Assembly: GCF_001263355.1 (NCBI RefSeq)
Contig: NZ_LGYO01000039.1
Coordinates: forward strand, 1-45,181
Direction of reading: 5' to 3'
DNA: 45,181 bases
DNA from: Acetobacterium bakii
Lineage (GTDB): Bacteria; Bacillota; Clostridia; Eubacteriales; Eubacteriaceae
The notes beneath the pieces were generated by a model. The model made no database searches. It saw nothing but the letters and a program-made list of their open reading frames with translations, and was not told the origin of the DNA. This document shows positions 1-7,360 of the stretch, piece after piece (the first letter of the stretch is position 1; each line of letters begins with the position of its first letter). Made by a program: the position numbers and the translations under genes.

Positions 1-1
1 A

Positions 2-115
2 CAGTCTCTTTGGGAAAATTATCAAAAGGAGAATGAGTTTGCCAGAAGCGTAAAGTTTGAGGATACTCTTGATTGTGTGATGAAAATAGGGCAGAGCATC
101 AAGATAAGCGGTTAA
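2..115 (+). CDS. C-terminal end of an unidentified protein (cut by window edge)
   Basis: An open frame runs from base 2 to a TAA at 113-115 and gives the last 37 residues of a protein (ending ...GQSIKISG). The start lies outside the window. The fragment is charged and soluble-looking, with no motif I recognise. A further short open stretch, about 141-210 (ending ...GEIERVLTK), follows in another frame without an obvious start and may be a decayed neighbour. No function is assigned. Confidence 0.4.
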   Translation, partial: QSLWENYQKENEFARSVKFEDTLDCVMKIGQSIKISG

Positions 116-225
116 TGCGTTTTATAGTCAAATGAATTGCAGTGATAGCAACAGGTGTTGCCTTATCAATGGCAGCAGGAGAAATAGAGCGTGTATTAAC
201 AAAGTAATAAAAGGAGAGAAAAAAG

Positions 226-585
226 ATGGAGAAATCAATTATATTTGGTGTTCTTTTAACCATTTATACCATATGGCTTGCCTTTGATTTGGTAAGAAGT
301 AGAGGGAAAAGCAAATCTAAGATCATGACGCGAGCAGCTGTCTTTTTCGCAGTCGCAGGATGGTTTATGTACTTGCTATATATTGGAGCCCCTATTGTAG
401 GTGCTTATAATAACAGTACATTTAAAATTTTTATCAGTCTAGGTTTTCTGGTTATAATGGGTTTATTTATAGCACCACATGTAAATCTTAAAAAAGGGAC
501 ACCAGAGTATGAATTGATAAAAGGAGCAATAGTTACCATTACGTTATTAATAGTATTCCTAATTTATATAGTGAATTTTCATTAA
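226..585 (+). CDS. small integral membrane protein, unknown function
   Basis: This is a 119-residue hydrophobic protein with about four predicted membrane helices (roughly residues 4-22, 36-56, 66-84 and 98-117). A short basic loop (RSRGKSKSK, about 24-32) follows the first helix and suggests a cytoplasmic side there. The start is supported by an AAAGGAG ribosome site a few bases upstream of the ATG. It is followed by an intrinsic terminator at 607-647, so it ends a transcript. I do not recognise the family, and neither neighbour gives a functional clue. It lies outside the tRNA-bounded island. Confidence 0.7.
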   Translation: MEKSIIFGVLLTIYTIWLAFDLVRSRGKSKSKIMTRAAVFFAVAGWFMYLLYIGAPIVGAYNNSTFKIFISLGFLVIMGLFIAPHVNLKKGTPEYELIKGAIVTITLLIVFLIYIVNFH

Positions 586-606
586 GATTTATTAAATAAA
601 TTAAAT

Positions 607-647
607 AAGATCAGCAGCAACCAAGTTACTGCTGATCTTATTTTTAT
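607..647 (+). terminator. intrinsic terminator after the small membrane protein
   Basis: A perfect 11-bp stem (AAGATCAGCAG, 607-617, with CTGCTGATCTT, 629-639) and an 11-base loop are followed by a T-rich tract (641-646). Confidence 0.85.
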
Positions 648-810
648 TAGTCGTTTTAATTTACAGAGTAATGATTCAGATCGAATTATGGGTGAAGTAT
701 TATTAACAATTGCATTATATAAGGGGAACGACATCGGAGCTATTGATAAGACGAACGTTCGTGAAGGATGCAAGCGACTGTTGCACACACCAGAAATAAA
801 ATATAATTAA
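643..810 (+). pseudogene. C-terminal coding remnant, family unknown
   Basis: An open frame of about 55 codons without a start or ribosome site begins inside the terminator and stops at TAA 808-810. Its composition is coding-like and its last residues read LLHTPEIKYN. The DNA of that tail resembles the short repeat at 1090-1113 and 36112-36135, so all three may be relics of one gene family. I could not identify it. Confidence 0.3.
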
Positions 811-968
811 TAAATAGTCGTCGAAATGGCTTAACAGTGAGATTGCAATAAGTAGAATCAAATAGAATTTAGTAGAATACTGACAAACATTTGAGAAAGC
901 GATGGAAAGTGTCTTAAAAATGTCGTATATAGCCCAAAAATGGCTTTAATATGCCATTTACCTACTGC

Positions 969-1017
969 TTCGTAATCAGTAGGTCGGCGGTTCGATTCCG
1001 CCCGCTAGCTCCAGTAA
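969..1017 (+). repeat. tRNA-Thr(CGU) 3'-half, left copy of a 49-bp direct repeat (att-like)
   Basis: The sequence contains the tRNA anticodon loop TTCGTAA (anticodon CGT), the 3' side of the anticodon stem, a 5-base variable loop, a complete T-arm (GGCGG TTCGATT CCGCC), the acceptor 3' strand and CCA at 1011-1013. The D-arm and 5' acceptor strand are absent, so this is not a functional tRNA gene. The same 49 bp recur exactly at 36252-36300. This is the usual appearance of a tyrosine-integrase attachment core in a tRNA 3' end. The bases just upstream (CTACTG) happen to pair with CAGTAG in the fragment. Confidence 0.85.
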
Positions 1018-1027
1018 GAATAGCATG

Positions 1028-1055
1028 AGAGAGCCGTTTATCGGCTCTTTTTTTT
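1028..1055 (+). terminator. intrinsic terminator behind the left tRNA fragment
   Basis: The stem AGAGCCG / CGGCTCT (1030-1036 with 1042-1048) has a TTTAT loop and runs into eight Ts (1048-1055). It sits 15 bases after the CCA end, as expected for a tRNA transcript. Confidence 0.85.
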
Positions 1056-1089
1056 GTACCTTCAAGCAAGAAAAATAGCTGAAAACATG

Positions 1090-1113
1090 CAATTTATGCA
1101 CATCAGAAATAAA
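1090..1113 (+). repeat. 24-bp short repeat, copy 1
   Basis: The 24 bases starting CAATTTATGCACATCAG recur at 36112-36135 with one mismatch. Copy 1 lies just inside the left tRNA fragment and copy 2 just inside the right one, so both lie near the ends of the island. A looser match (TGCACACACCAGAAATAAA) occurs at 782-800. Origin unknown. Confidence 0.6.
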
Positions 1114-1855
1114 AACGTTCAAAAAAATGCGTATTTTGATCATTTTTGTCTATAAAATTCAGACGATTAAATTCTCTGAAAATTTTATAATGAATATACA
1201 CCACTAAATTTACAATGAAAAATACCTGTTAATTGTCGAGGAAAAGGTATCGTTGTACAAAAAATGCCAACATAAAATAGCTCATTACTCAGGTTGATAA
1301 CAATTGGATAGCTGTAACAAAAAAAACAGTTGAAATGCTATTTTAAAGCCAATGTGATGGATGCTTTTAAACAAATCAAATGAACAATGTATGAAATTTT
1401 AAAATGTAATGCCAAAGAATCTTATACACATTCATGATGAAGGTTGATTGATGAAAAAGGAAAAGAACAGGAATATCATAAAGAAAGAAGTTTTCACGAA
1501 TAGATTGGTAGACTTACCCGGAAATACCTAAAAAATAAAATGGACTACTGACTTTATTTGAATAAATGACCTACTGACTTTTCGGGAGAATATGGTTGTT
1601 TTCTGCAAGGGGAAATTCTTCACTGGGAGGGAACTTTTTCGGTTCTTTCCAAAGTTAGTTTCTTTTGTTAAACGGCTTGTCTTTTTTTTAGTGCGGACTA
1701 GAAAATAAAAATGATTGAAAAGATATTGCGTATATTTTACGTCATATAAAACAAAAATAACTGATGAGATTTTATAATTTGATACAAAATTACTTCGGTG
1801 TAAATTGAAGTCATAAGATGTCTGCTGTTCATATTTTCTGATTATATTAAAATAA
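1114..1855. other. AT-rich stretch without a recognisable gene
   Basis: No open frame with a ribosome site or recognisable motif is present on either strand. It has the look of decayed coding DNA. A near-repeat, GACTACTGACTTTA / GACCTACTGACTTTT, occurs around 1542-1582. This is where an integrase gene might be expected next to the left attachment site, but I see none. Confidence 0.5.
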
Positions 1856-1881
1856 TTGTGGAAATGTTAGGTTGATCTAGT

Positions 1882-1918
1882 TATAATTAAAACATTAACG
1901 ATTATCGATTATAGATAA
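1882..1918 (+). promoter_or_regulatory. promoter -10 and operator-like motif upstream of the chemoreceptor
   Basis: A consensus TATAAT lies at 1882-1887 with no good -35 box. Fifteen bases after it starts TTATCGATTATAGATAA (1902-1918), which contains the inverted repeat TTATC...GATAA. It matches the motif at 12060-12076 at 15 of 17 positions, at the same offset from the -10. This placement near the transcription start is typical of a repressor site. Confidence 0.6.
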
Positions 1919-1962
1919 AGCGGTTAGATTGATTTAAATTTATTAAAGAAAGAGGTTTTTAA

Positions 1963-4152
1963 GTGGAGAAAAGTAATGGAAATCGGGATTTTAATATGAG
2001 GTTAGCTAAAAAGCTGCAAATTTATGTATTGATACTTCTTACCATGTCGGTATTGGCTGTAAACATTGTTGTCACTAAGCTGGAGTTTTCAACAGGTCGA
2101 ATATATGGAATGGTATTAACATCAATTGTAATTATTTTATTAGGTGGAGCTGCAACCCATCTGTTCTGCAAACGAATACTAAAACCAATTATAAAAGCAA
2201 ATGAACTTCTGGGGAAATTGAGTCTGGGACAGTTAGGCTTACGTATGGAAGGTGAAACAAATGATGAAATAGGGGAAATGGCATTTCATTTGAATCAGTT
2301 TATGGACTACCTTCAAAATGATATTTTTGAACCAATCAAAAGAATTGCAGACGGCAATTTTTCAATAAAGCCAGACGATTCCAATAATCAAACAGAAATA
2401 ACCAGTGAATTATATAAAATAATGGGATCGCTAAACAATATACGGACTGAGATAACGATGCTTGCCAAAGCCGGATTTGAAGGTCAGCTTTCTGTAAGGG
2501 CAGATGTGAATATATTTAGTGGCGGTTATCGAGACATCATTAATGGTGTTAATAATGCTATGGATGTATTAACCGAACCGGTAAAGACGGTTTCAGATTA
2601 TATTTGTCACATCGGACAAGGCGAAATTACTGAAATAATATCGGAATCCTATCAGGGGGAATTTGAGGTTCTGAAAAATAATATTAATTCCTGCATCAGA
2701 GGCTTAGGTGCTTTGGAAGAAAGTAATCGTATTCTTTTACTTATGAGTAAAAATGATTTTACACAAAGTATTGAAGGCAATTTTGTTGGAGTCTACGCTG
2801 ATATTGCCAAATCCATAAATGCCGTTAATTCCAAACTGGTACGGGTTGTGGAGATTTCCAGCAATATTGCAAATGGCGATATGCGAGATCTGGAAGCCCT
2901 CAGAAAAGTACCTAGGCAAAGTGAGAATGATCGAATCATCCCCAGTCTCATCGGTATGATTGAAAATATTATTATGCTTGTGGAGGAAACTGAAAAAATG
3001 ACTGGAATCGCTGTAAAAGGAGACCTCAGCAATCGCGGTGAAGTCACTAAATTCAATGGTGAATTTGCAAGGGTGATCGACGGTTTCAACCAAATATTGG
3101 ACGCTGTCATTGCACCGGTTCTGGAAGCGTCAAATACCTTGAAAAAATTATCCAAGGGAAATTTAAATACCGGAATGATCGGGAATTATCAGGGGGATCA
3201 TGCCCGAATAAAAGAAGATTTAAATCAAACCATCGAATTTTTAAAGCAATATGTGTTCGAAATCACGCTGACCCTAGAAGAAATGGGATACGGAAATCTG
3301 GATCAGGTGATCACAACCGAGTATCTGGGCGATTTTCTGCCGATTAAGAGTGCGCTTAATGGTATCACCACAAGCCTAAGTGAAACGATGTCCGATATCA
3401 ATATAGCAGCCGAACAGGTTGAGATAGGGGCACACCAAATCTCAGACGGTGGTCAGGGGTTGGCTCAGGGAACCACAGAACAGGCCAGTTCAATTCAGCA
3501 ACTCTCAGCATCCATAGAAGAAGTTGCGGGAGAAACTAAACAAAATGCCATATATGCATCTAAAGCCAATGAATTAGCTTTAGATGTACGATTCAATGCG
3601 GAAGTTGGCAATGGACAGATGAAAAAAATGGTCACAGCGATGGTGGAAATTAATGACTCCTCCAAGAATATTTCAAAAATAATAAAAGTTATTGACGATA
3701 TTGCATTCCAGACTAATATTTTGGCATTAAATGCCGCAGTGGAAGCAGCACGAGCCGGACAACATGGGAAAGGCTTCGCTGTGGTTGCAGAAGAAGTTCG
3801 GACTCTTGCGGCAAGAAGTGCAGAGGCAGCTAAAGAAACCACCAGCCTTATTGAAGGCTCCATTGAAAAAGTGGAAGCAGGAACCAAAATTGCAGATGAA
3901 ACAGCAGCGAGCTTAAATGAAATTCTAAATAAAATTGAAAAAGTCACTGATTTAGTCGGTAATATTGCCCGGGCATCCAATGATCAGGCATTAGAAATTG
4001 TCCAAATTACCCAGGGAATTGAGCAGGTGTCAATGGTTGTTCAAACCAATTCGGCTACAGCAGAAGAGAGTGCGGCGGCCAGTGAAGAGCTTTCCGGCCA
4101 GGCAGAACTACTTAAAAAAATGGTGGATGCTTTTCGATTGAAACAAATTTAA
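1963..4152 (+). CDS. methyl-accepting chemotaxis protein without periplasmic domain
   Basis: This is a 729-residue chemoreceptor that would signal to CheA/CheW. A GTG start at 1963 follows the AAAGAGG site at 1948-1954. Two membrane helices (about 18-38 and 47-67) are separated by only about ten residues, so there is no extracellular sensor domain. A HAMP domain follows (about 68-120). Then come several HAMP-like repeats with the pattern G-N-L...Y-x-G-x-F...I-K-x-x-L-N (about 200-490), and a C-terminal signalling domain whose hairpin tip contains [18 protein letters not shown]. Sensing must therefore be cytoplasmic, membrane-linked or through a partner. It sits at the left end of the island and its promoter carries the same operator-like motif as the second Mo-hydroxylase operon, which suggests taxis towards the substrate of that pathway (inference). 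Confidence 0.9.
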   Translation: MEKSNGNRDFNMRLAKKLQIYVLILLTMSVLAVNIVVTKLEFSTGRIYGMVLTSIVIILLGGAATHLFCKRILKPIIKANELLGKLSLGQLGLRMEGETNDEIGEMAFHLNQFMDYLQNDIFEPIKRIADGNFSIKPDDSNNQTEITSELYKIMGSLNNIRTEITMLAKAGFEGQLSVRADVNIFSGGYRDIINGVNNAMDVLTEPVKTVSDYICHIGQGEITEIISESYQGEFEVLKNNINSCIRGLGALEESNRILLLMSKNDFTQSIEGNFVGVYADIAKSINAVNSKLVRVVEISSNIANGDMRDLEALRKVPRQSENDRIIPSLIGMIENIIMLVEETEKMTGIAVKGDLSNRGEVTKFNGEFARVIDGFNQILDAVIAPVLEASNTLKKLSKGNLNTGMIGNYQGDHARIKEDLNQTIEFLKQYVFEITLTLEEMGYGNLDQVITTEYLGDFLPIKSALNGITTSLSETMSDINIAAEQVEIGAHQISDGGQGLAQGTTEQASSIQQLSASIEEVAGETKQNAIYASKANELALDVRFNAEVGNGQMKKMVTAMVEINDSSKNISKIIKVIDDIAFQTNILALNAAVEAARAGQHGKGFAVVAEEVRTLAARSAEAAKETTSLIEGSIEKVEAGTKIADETAASLNEILNKIEKVTDLVGNIARASNDQALEIVQITQGIEQVSMVVQTNSATAEESAAASEELSGQAELLKKMVDAFRLKQI

Positions 4153-4180
4153 AGGGCTTGAAATAAATATTAAATAATGA

Positions 4181-4233
4181 TTGACGTTTACAATAATATA
4201 TTGTATATTATGCTTAATCGATTATATATAATA
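4181..4233 (+). promoter_or_regulatory. promoter and operator-like motif upstream of the DUF1097 gene
   Basis: TTGACG (4181-4186) and TATATT (4204-4209) are spaced by 17 bp. The 19-mer TAATCGATTATATATAATA (4215-4233) begins six bases after the -10, at the expected transcription start. It is identical to 12060-12078. It is built of two overlapping palindromes, TAATCGATTA and ATTATATATAAT. Confidence 0.7.
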
Positions 4234-4365
4234 CACTGTGAAGATGATGGATATTGAATTTACAGCTAAATGAACTATTAATCGGTACTTATGCGATCAG
4301 AAAAGACACCAGGCGGAATCATATTATTTATTACCGAAAAGGTAAAATTGAAAGGTGGAATTATA

Positions 4366-4878
4366 ATGGGTTATTTAGTAGCGATTGGTCTTACAGCAGG
4401 GGTTATTGCAGGAATTTTTACACATTTAGCTTTCATAGCAGCTGTGTTGCCAGTAATTGTGTGGGTGGCCTTTGCCGGAGAAGCAAGTTTCTTCGCAGCA
4501 GGTGGAAAAAACTTGGGGTTCGTAAAGGGTCTTGCATCAAATCTGGCCGGCGTATTCTGGGCATATTTTATATTCTTTATTGTAGGTGCATGGGCGTCTC
4601 CTTTGGCTATGGGAGTGGCAGTATTCATTGCCGTTCTGATGATGTGTATCCAGGCCAAAATTGATATTCTTTCTTTTATTCCCGGAGCATTTATTGGAGC
4701 AGCCTGTTTATTTGGCACAGCATCTGCAGAATTCCCAACTGGTAATATTTTGGGTGTAGTGATTGCATTGGCATTAGGTGCAGCAATGGGATGGGTTGCA
4801 GAAAAAGCAGCAGGTCCAATTGCAGGTTTGATTGGTAAAAAATATCCGGAAAAGGCAGCTGAGGAACAAAAAGCATAA
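4366..4878 (+). CDS. DUF1097-family inner membrane protein
   Basis: The protein has 170 residues and is almost entirely hydrophobic, with about five or six membrane helices. It resembles the DUF1097 family (E. coli YcdZ type), whose function is not established; a role in transport is often guessed. The ATG at 4366 is preferred over an in-frame ATG at 4291 because AAAGGTGG lies at 4351-4358 and the upstream residues are not membrane-like. The C-terminus is a short charged tail (KKYPEKAAEEQKA). It has its own promoter with an operator identical to that of the second Mo-hydroxylase operon, so it may move the substrate or product of that pathway (inference). A bidirectional terminator follows. 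Confidence 0.8.
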   Translation: MGYLVAIGLTAGVIAGIFTHLAFIAAVLPVIVWVAFAGEASFFAAGGKNLGFVKGLASNLAGVFWAYFIFFIVGAWASPLAMGVAVFIAVLMMCIQAKIDILSFIPGAFIGAACLFGTASAEFPTGNILGVVIALALGAAMGWVAEKAAGPIAGLIGKKYPEKAAEEQKA

Positions 4879-4944
4879 CAAAATAATTTTTACAGAGAAA
4901 TAACTTTAAAATCGCATGAGTAAGAGTTATATTTTTTCTGCATC

Positions 4945-4998
4945 AAAAGAGACGCATGGCTGGATAACTTTTAAGTTGTCAGGCAATGCGTCTTTTCT
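4945..4998. terminator. bidirectional terminator between the DUF1097 and araC-like genes
   Basis: The stem GACGCAT / ATGCGTC (4951-4957 with 4986-4992), with a second hairpin inside, is flanked by AAAAGA on the left and TTTTCT on the right. It can therefore end transcripts from both convergent genes. Confidence 0.75.
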
Positions 4999-5040
4999 AA
5001 TTATTCAAAAGAAAACTAAAGATCTAAAAAATATTTGTAT

Positions 5041-6090
5041 TTATTTGCTGAGATTATTTATTTCTGCTTTAGCTTTATTTTGTTGCTGAAACTGTGAAGG
5101 CGTTATGTGATAGGTGCGTTTGAAACTTCGGTAGAAACTGCTGACATCTTCATAGCCGACAATCGATGCGATCTCTTCAATACTGATCTGCTCATTTTTA
5201 AGAAGCTCACAGGATTTTTGCATGCGTAGTTCGGTAATGATACTGCCATAGGTTTTTCCGGTATATCGCTTAATAATCTTACAGAAATAAGATTTGCTGT
5301 AATTAAATGCACGGGCTGTTTCTTTAAGAGTGATTGATTTAATATTATCCCGCATATAGTTAAGTATTTTCACCATATCCTTGGGAGGCGATTGTAAATT
5401 TTCAATCCAGATTTTATAATCATAGCTTCTTATCAAATAGACACAAAGCCATTCAAAATAGATATTCAGCATACGGCGGGATGTATTATCGAATTGTTCC
5501 ATTTCATGAGTCATTTCCAGAAAGAGATTGCTTATTTTTTTATCGTCTGTTAATTCAAAAAGAACATAAGAAGCTGGGGTTGACCCATAGATAACGCGGC
5601 TGAAAAATTGGGAAAGAACATCCTGGCTATCAAGGAGTGTAATAAAAGCCTTGTCAAAGGTGCTCCGCCGGATAGCAATATGAAAAACGATGCTATCATC
5701 GGCATCGGTATGTAATTGATGTTTGGTATTCGTTGCTAATAAGAGTAAATCACCTTTTTTCAGACTGACTTTATCATGATTGGGTCCGATAAACGTGCAA
5801 ATGCCATGGTAGACATAGGTAATTTCAATAAAATCATGCTGGTGCATTTTATGATGCGGTCGGTATCTGGGGCGCCTTACCACCGCAATATCTGAATGGG
5901 ACTGAATAAAAAGATTCTCGGGATAGGTCGTGTTGTCCCTAGACAGATTTTGAACAGGATCGGATTGAAATTCGTCTTCCCCAAATTGTTTTAATACATC
6001 ACTCAATTCTTTAGGACTGATATCGTCAGAATTTATGTGATTTTCAAAAAGATATTTATAAATTTTTTCAATGGTTGTCATTTCAAACAT
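5041..6090 (-). CDS. AraC-family transcriptional regulator
   Basis: The 349-residue protein has an N-terminal extension (about 1-65), a cupin-type sensing domain (about 70-160, His-rich start HHKMHQHDF) and a linker. The C-terminal AraC DNA-binding domain holds two helix-turn-helix units (about 250-340; ITLKETARAFNYSKSYFCKI and ISIEEIASIVGYEDVSSFYR). The ATG follows a GGAGGGCG ribosome site. It is divergent from the lyase/Mo-hydroxylase operon starting at 6318, with 227 bp between them, the usual arrangement for a local activator of that operon. The ligand is unknown. This gene is the only one on the minus strand inside the island. Confidence 0.92.
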   Translation of the reverse strand: MFEMTTIEKIYKYLFENHINSDDISPKELSDVLKQFGEDEFQSDPVQNLSRDNTTYPENLFIQSHSDIAVVRRPRYRPHHKMHQHDFIEITYVYHGICTFIGPNHDKVSLKKGDLLLLATNTKHQLHTDADDSIVFHIAIRRSTFDKAFITLLDSQDVLSQFFSRVIYGSTPASYVLFELTDDKKISNLFLEMTHEMEQFDNTSRRMLNIYFEWLCVYLIRSYDYKIWIENLQSPPKDMVKILNYMRDNIKSITLKETARAFNYSKSYFCKIIKRYTGKTYGSIITELRMQKSCELLKNEQISIEEIASIVGYEDVSSFYRSFKRTYHITPSQFQQQNKAKAEINNLSK

Positions 6091-6317
6091 AACACGCCCT
6101 CCAATTTCCAGGTCTTTTCCCTATTGTATGTTGTAATGCAATTTATGTCTAATGCTTTTATGCTGTTCCCGCTGTCTATTGGCAACGAAGGATTTGATTT
6201 TAAATATCCTAATGATAACTTTTGCAACAAGGTTGAACAAGTATGGCTAATGATTTATCAGCTTAAAATTGATAAAGTTTAACTAATAAATCCGAAAATA
6301 AGAAAAGGAAAAACAAT

Positions 6318-7346
6318 ATGAGCAGTAAAAATGTTTTTGAGAAAATTCATGAAATACCAAAAAGAAACTATATGCACTGTCCAACTCCTCTTCAAAAATT
6401 GACTAATCTGTCAAAAGCTTTGGGCGGAGAAGTTGAGATCTATATGAAGCGGGATGATTTGCTGCCTTTTGGAGGCAATAAATTAAGAAAATTAGAGTTC
6501 CTGTTTCACGAAGCCCTGGCGTCGGGTGCAGATACCATAATTACCGGAAGCACCTTTCAATGTAACCACAATTTAATGGCGCTATTTCTTGCAAATATAG
6601 AAGGCCTGAACACGGAGCTGATTATGGAGTACTGGTCGGATCATTCCTATCAATTTCAGAATGACCGGAATAAGCACTTGTATGAATTTGGGGGAGCTTC
6701 AAGAATTGAACAATCCATAGAACCAATCAAAGGCCCGTTGGGTGACATGGAATTGACTCGGCAAATGAAAGCAGATCTTGAAGTGGTTGGTAAAAAACCA
6801 TATATTCTGGCACGAGGAGGAACCAGTCCCTTGGGAAATTGCGGTTATGTTCTCTGTGCCGAAGAGATCATTAAGCAGGCGAAAGCAATGGACATTGATT
6901 TTGATACGCTGGTATGTCCAAGCGGTACCGGCGGCACACAAATGGGACTTTTAATTGGATTTGATGCCGCCGAGTATGCCATTGATATATTAGGGATTAA
7001 TGTGTTTCAAAATAAGCAGGCTCAAATAAAAACACTTTACGGGGCATTAGACCAGACAGCGCATTTTTTAGGGATTGAAGGGCCGGACAAGGACACGATT
7101 TTTTGCTATGAAGAGTATTATGGCAAAGCCTATGCACAGCCCACGGATGAACTCAAAGAAGCCATCGAATTGCTGGCAAGAACCGAAGGCATCATGATGG
7201 ATCCCGTTTACTCCGGAAAAACCATGGCGGGACTCATTGGATTAATCCGAACTGGCGAAATCAAAAAAGGCTCAAAGGTTGTTTTTATCCATACCGGGGG
7301 ATTAAACACCTCCTATGATTATGCATCAGTATTGGAAATAGAATAA
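6318..7346 (+). CDS. PLP-dependent lyase/deaminase of the D-cysteine desulfhydrase / ACC deaminase family
   Basis: The protein has 342 residues, the normal length for this fold-type II family. The PLP lysine is K55 in GGNKLRKLE, the phosphate-binding loop is SGTGGTQMG (about 202-210), and the C-terminal block is DPVYSGKTMAGL...FIHTGG. Family members perform beta-elimination or ring-opening deamination (D-cysteine to pyruvate, ammonia and sulfide; ACC to 2-oxobutyrate; cysteate to pyruvate, ammonia and sulfite). The usual Q-S-N-H/Q block reads QCNH here (C82), so a conserved active-site serine is replaced by cysteine and the substrate may differ. It is first in a tight run with the first Mo hydroxylase (14 bp gap) and divergent from the AraC gene. 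The exact substrate cannot be told from sequence. Confidence 0.85.
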   Translation: MSSKNVFEKIHEIPKRNYMHCPTPLQKLTNLSKALGGEVEIYMKRDDLLPFGGNKLRKLEFLFHEALASGADTIITGSTFQCNHNLMALFLANIEGLNTELIMEYWSDHSYQFQNDRNKHLYEFGGASRIEQSIEPIKGPLGDMELTRQMKADLEVVGKKPYILARGGTSPLGNCGYVLCAEEIIKQAKAMDIDFDTLVCPSGTGGTQMGLLIGFDAAEYAIDILGINVFQNKQAQIKTLYGALDQTAHFLGIEGPDKDTIFCYEEYYGKAYAQPTDELKEAIELLARTEGIMMDPVYSGKTMAGLIGLIRTGEIKKGSKVVFIHTGGLNTSYDYASVLEIE

Positions 7347-7360
7347 AACGAGGAGAAAAG

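Noticed and set aside
582-788. Minus-strand 68-residue frame
   Set aside because: It spans the terminator and the remnant on the other strand, and has no ribosome site or motif.
961-1013. Functional tRNA-Thr gene
   Set aside because: Only the 3' half is present. Six bases upstream can pair with the anticodon stem, but there is no D-arm or 5' acceptor strand.
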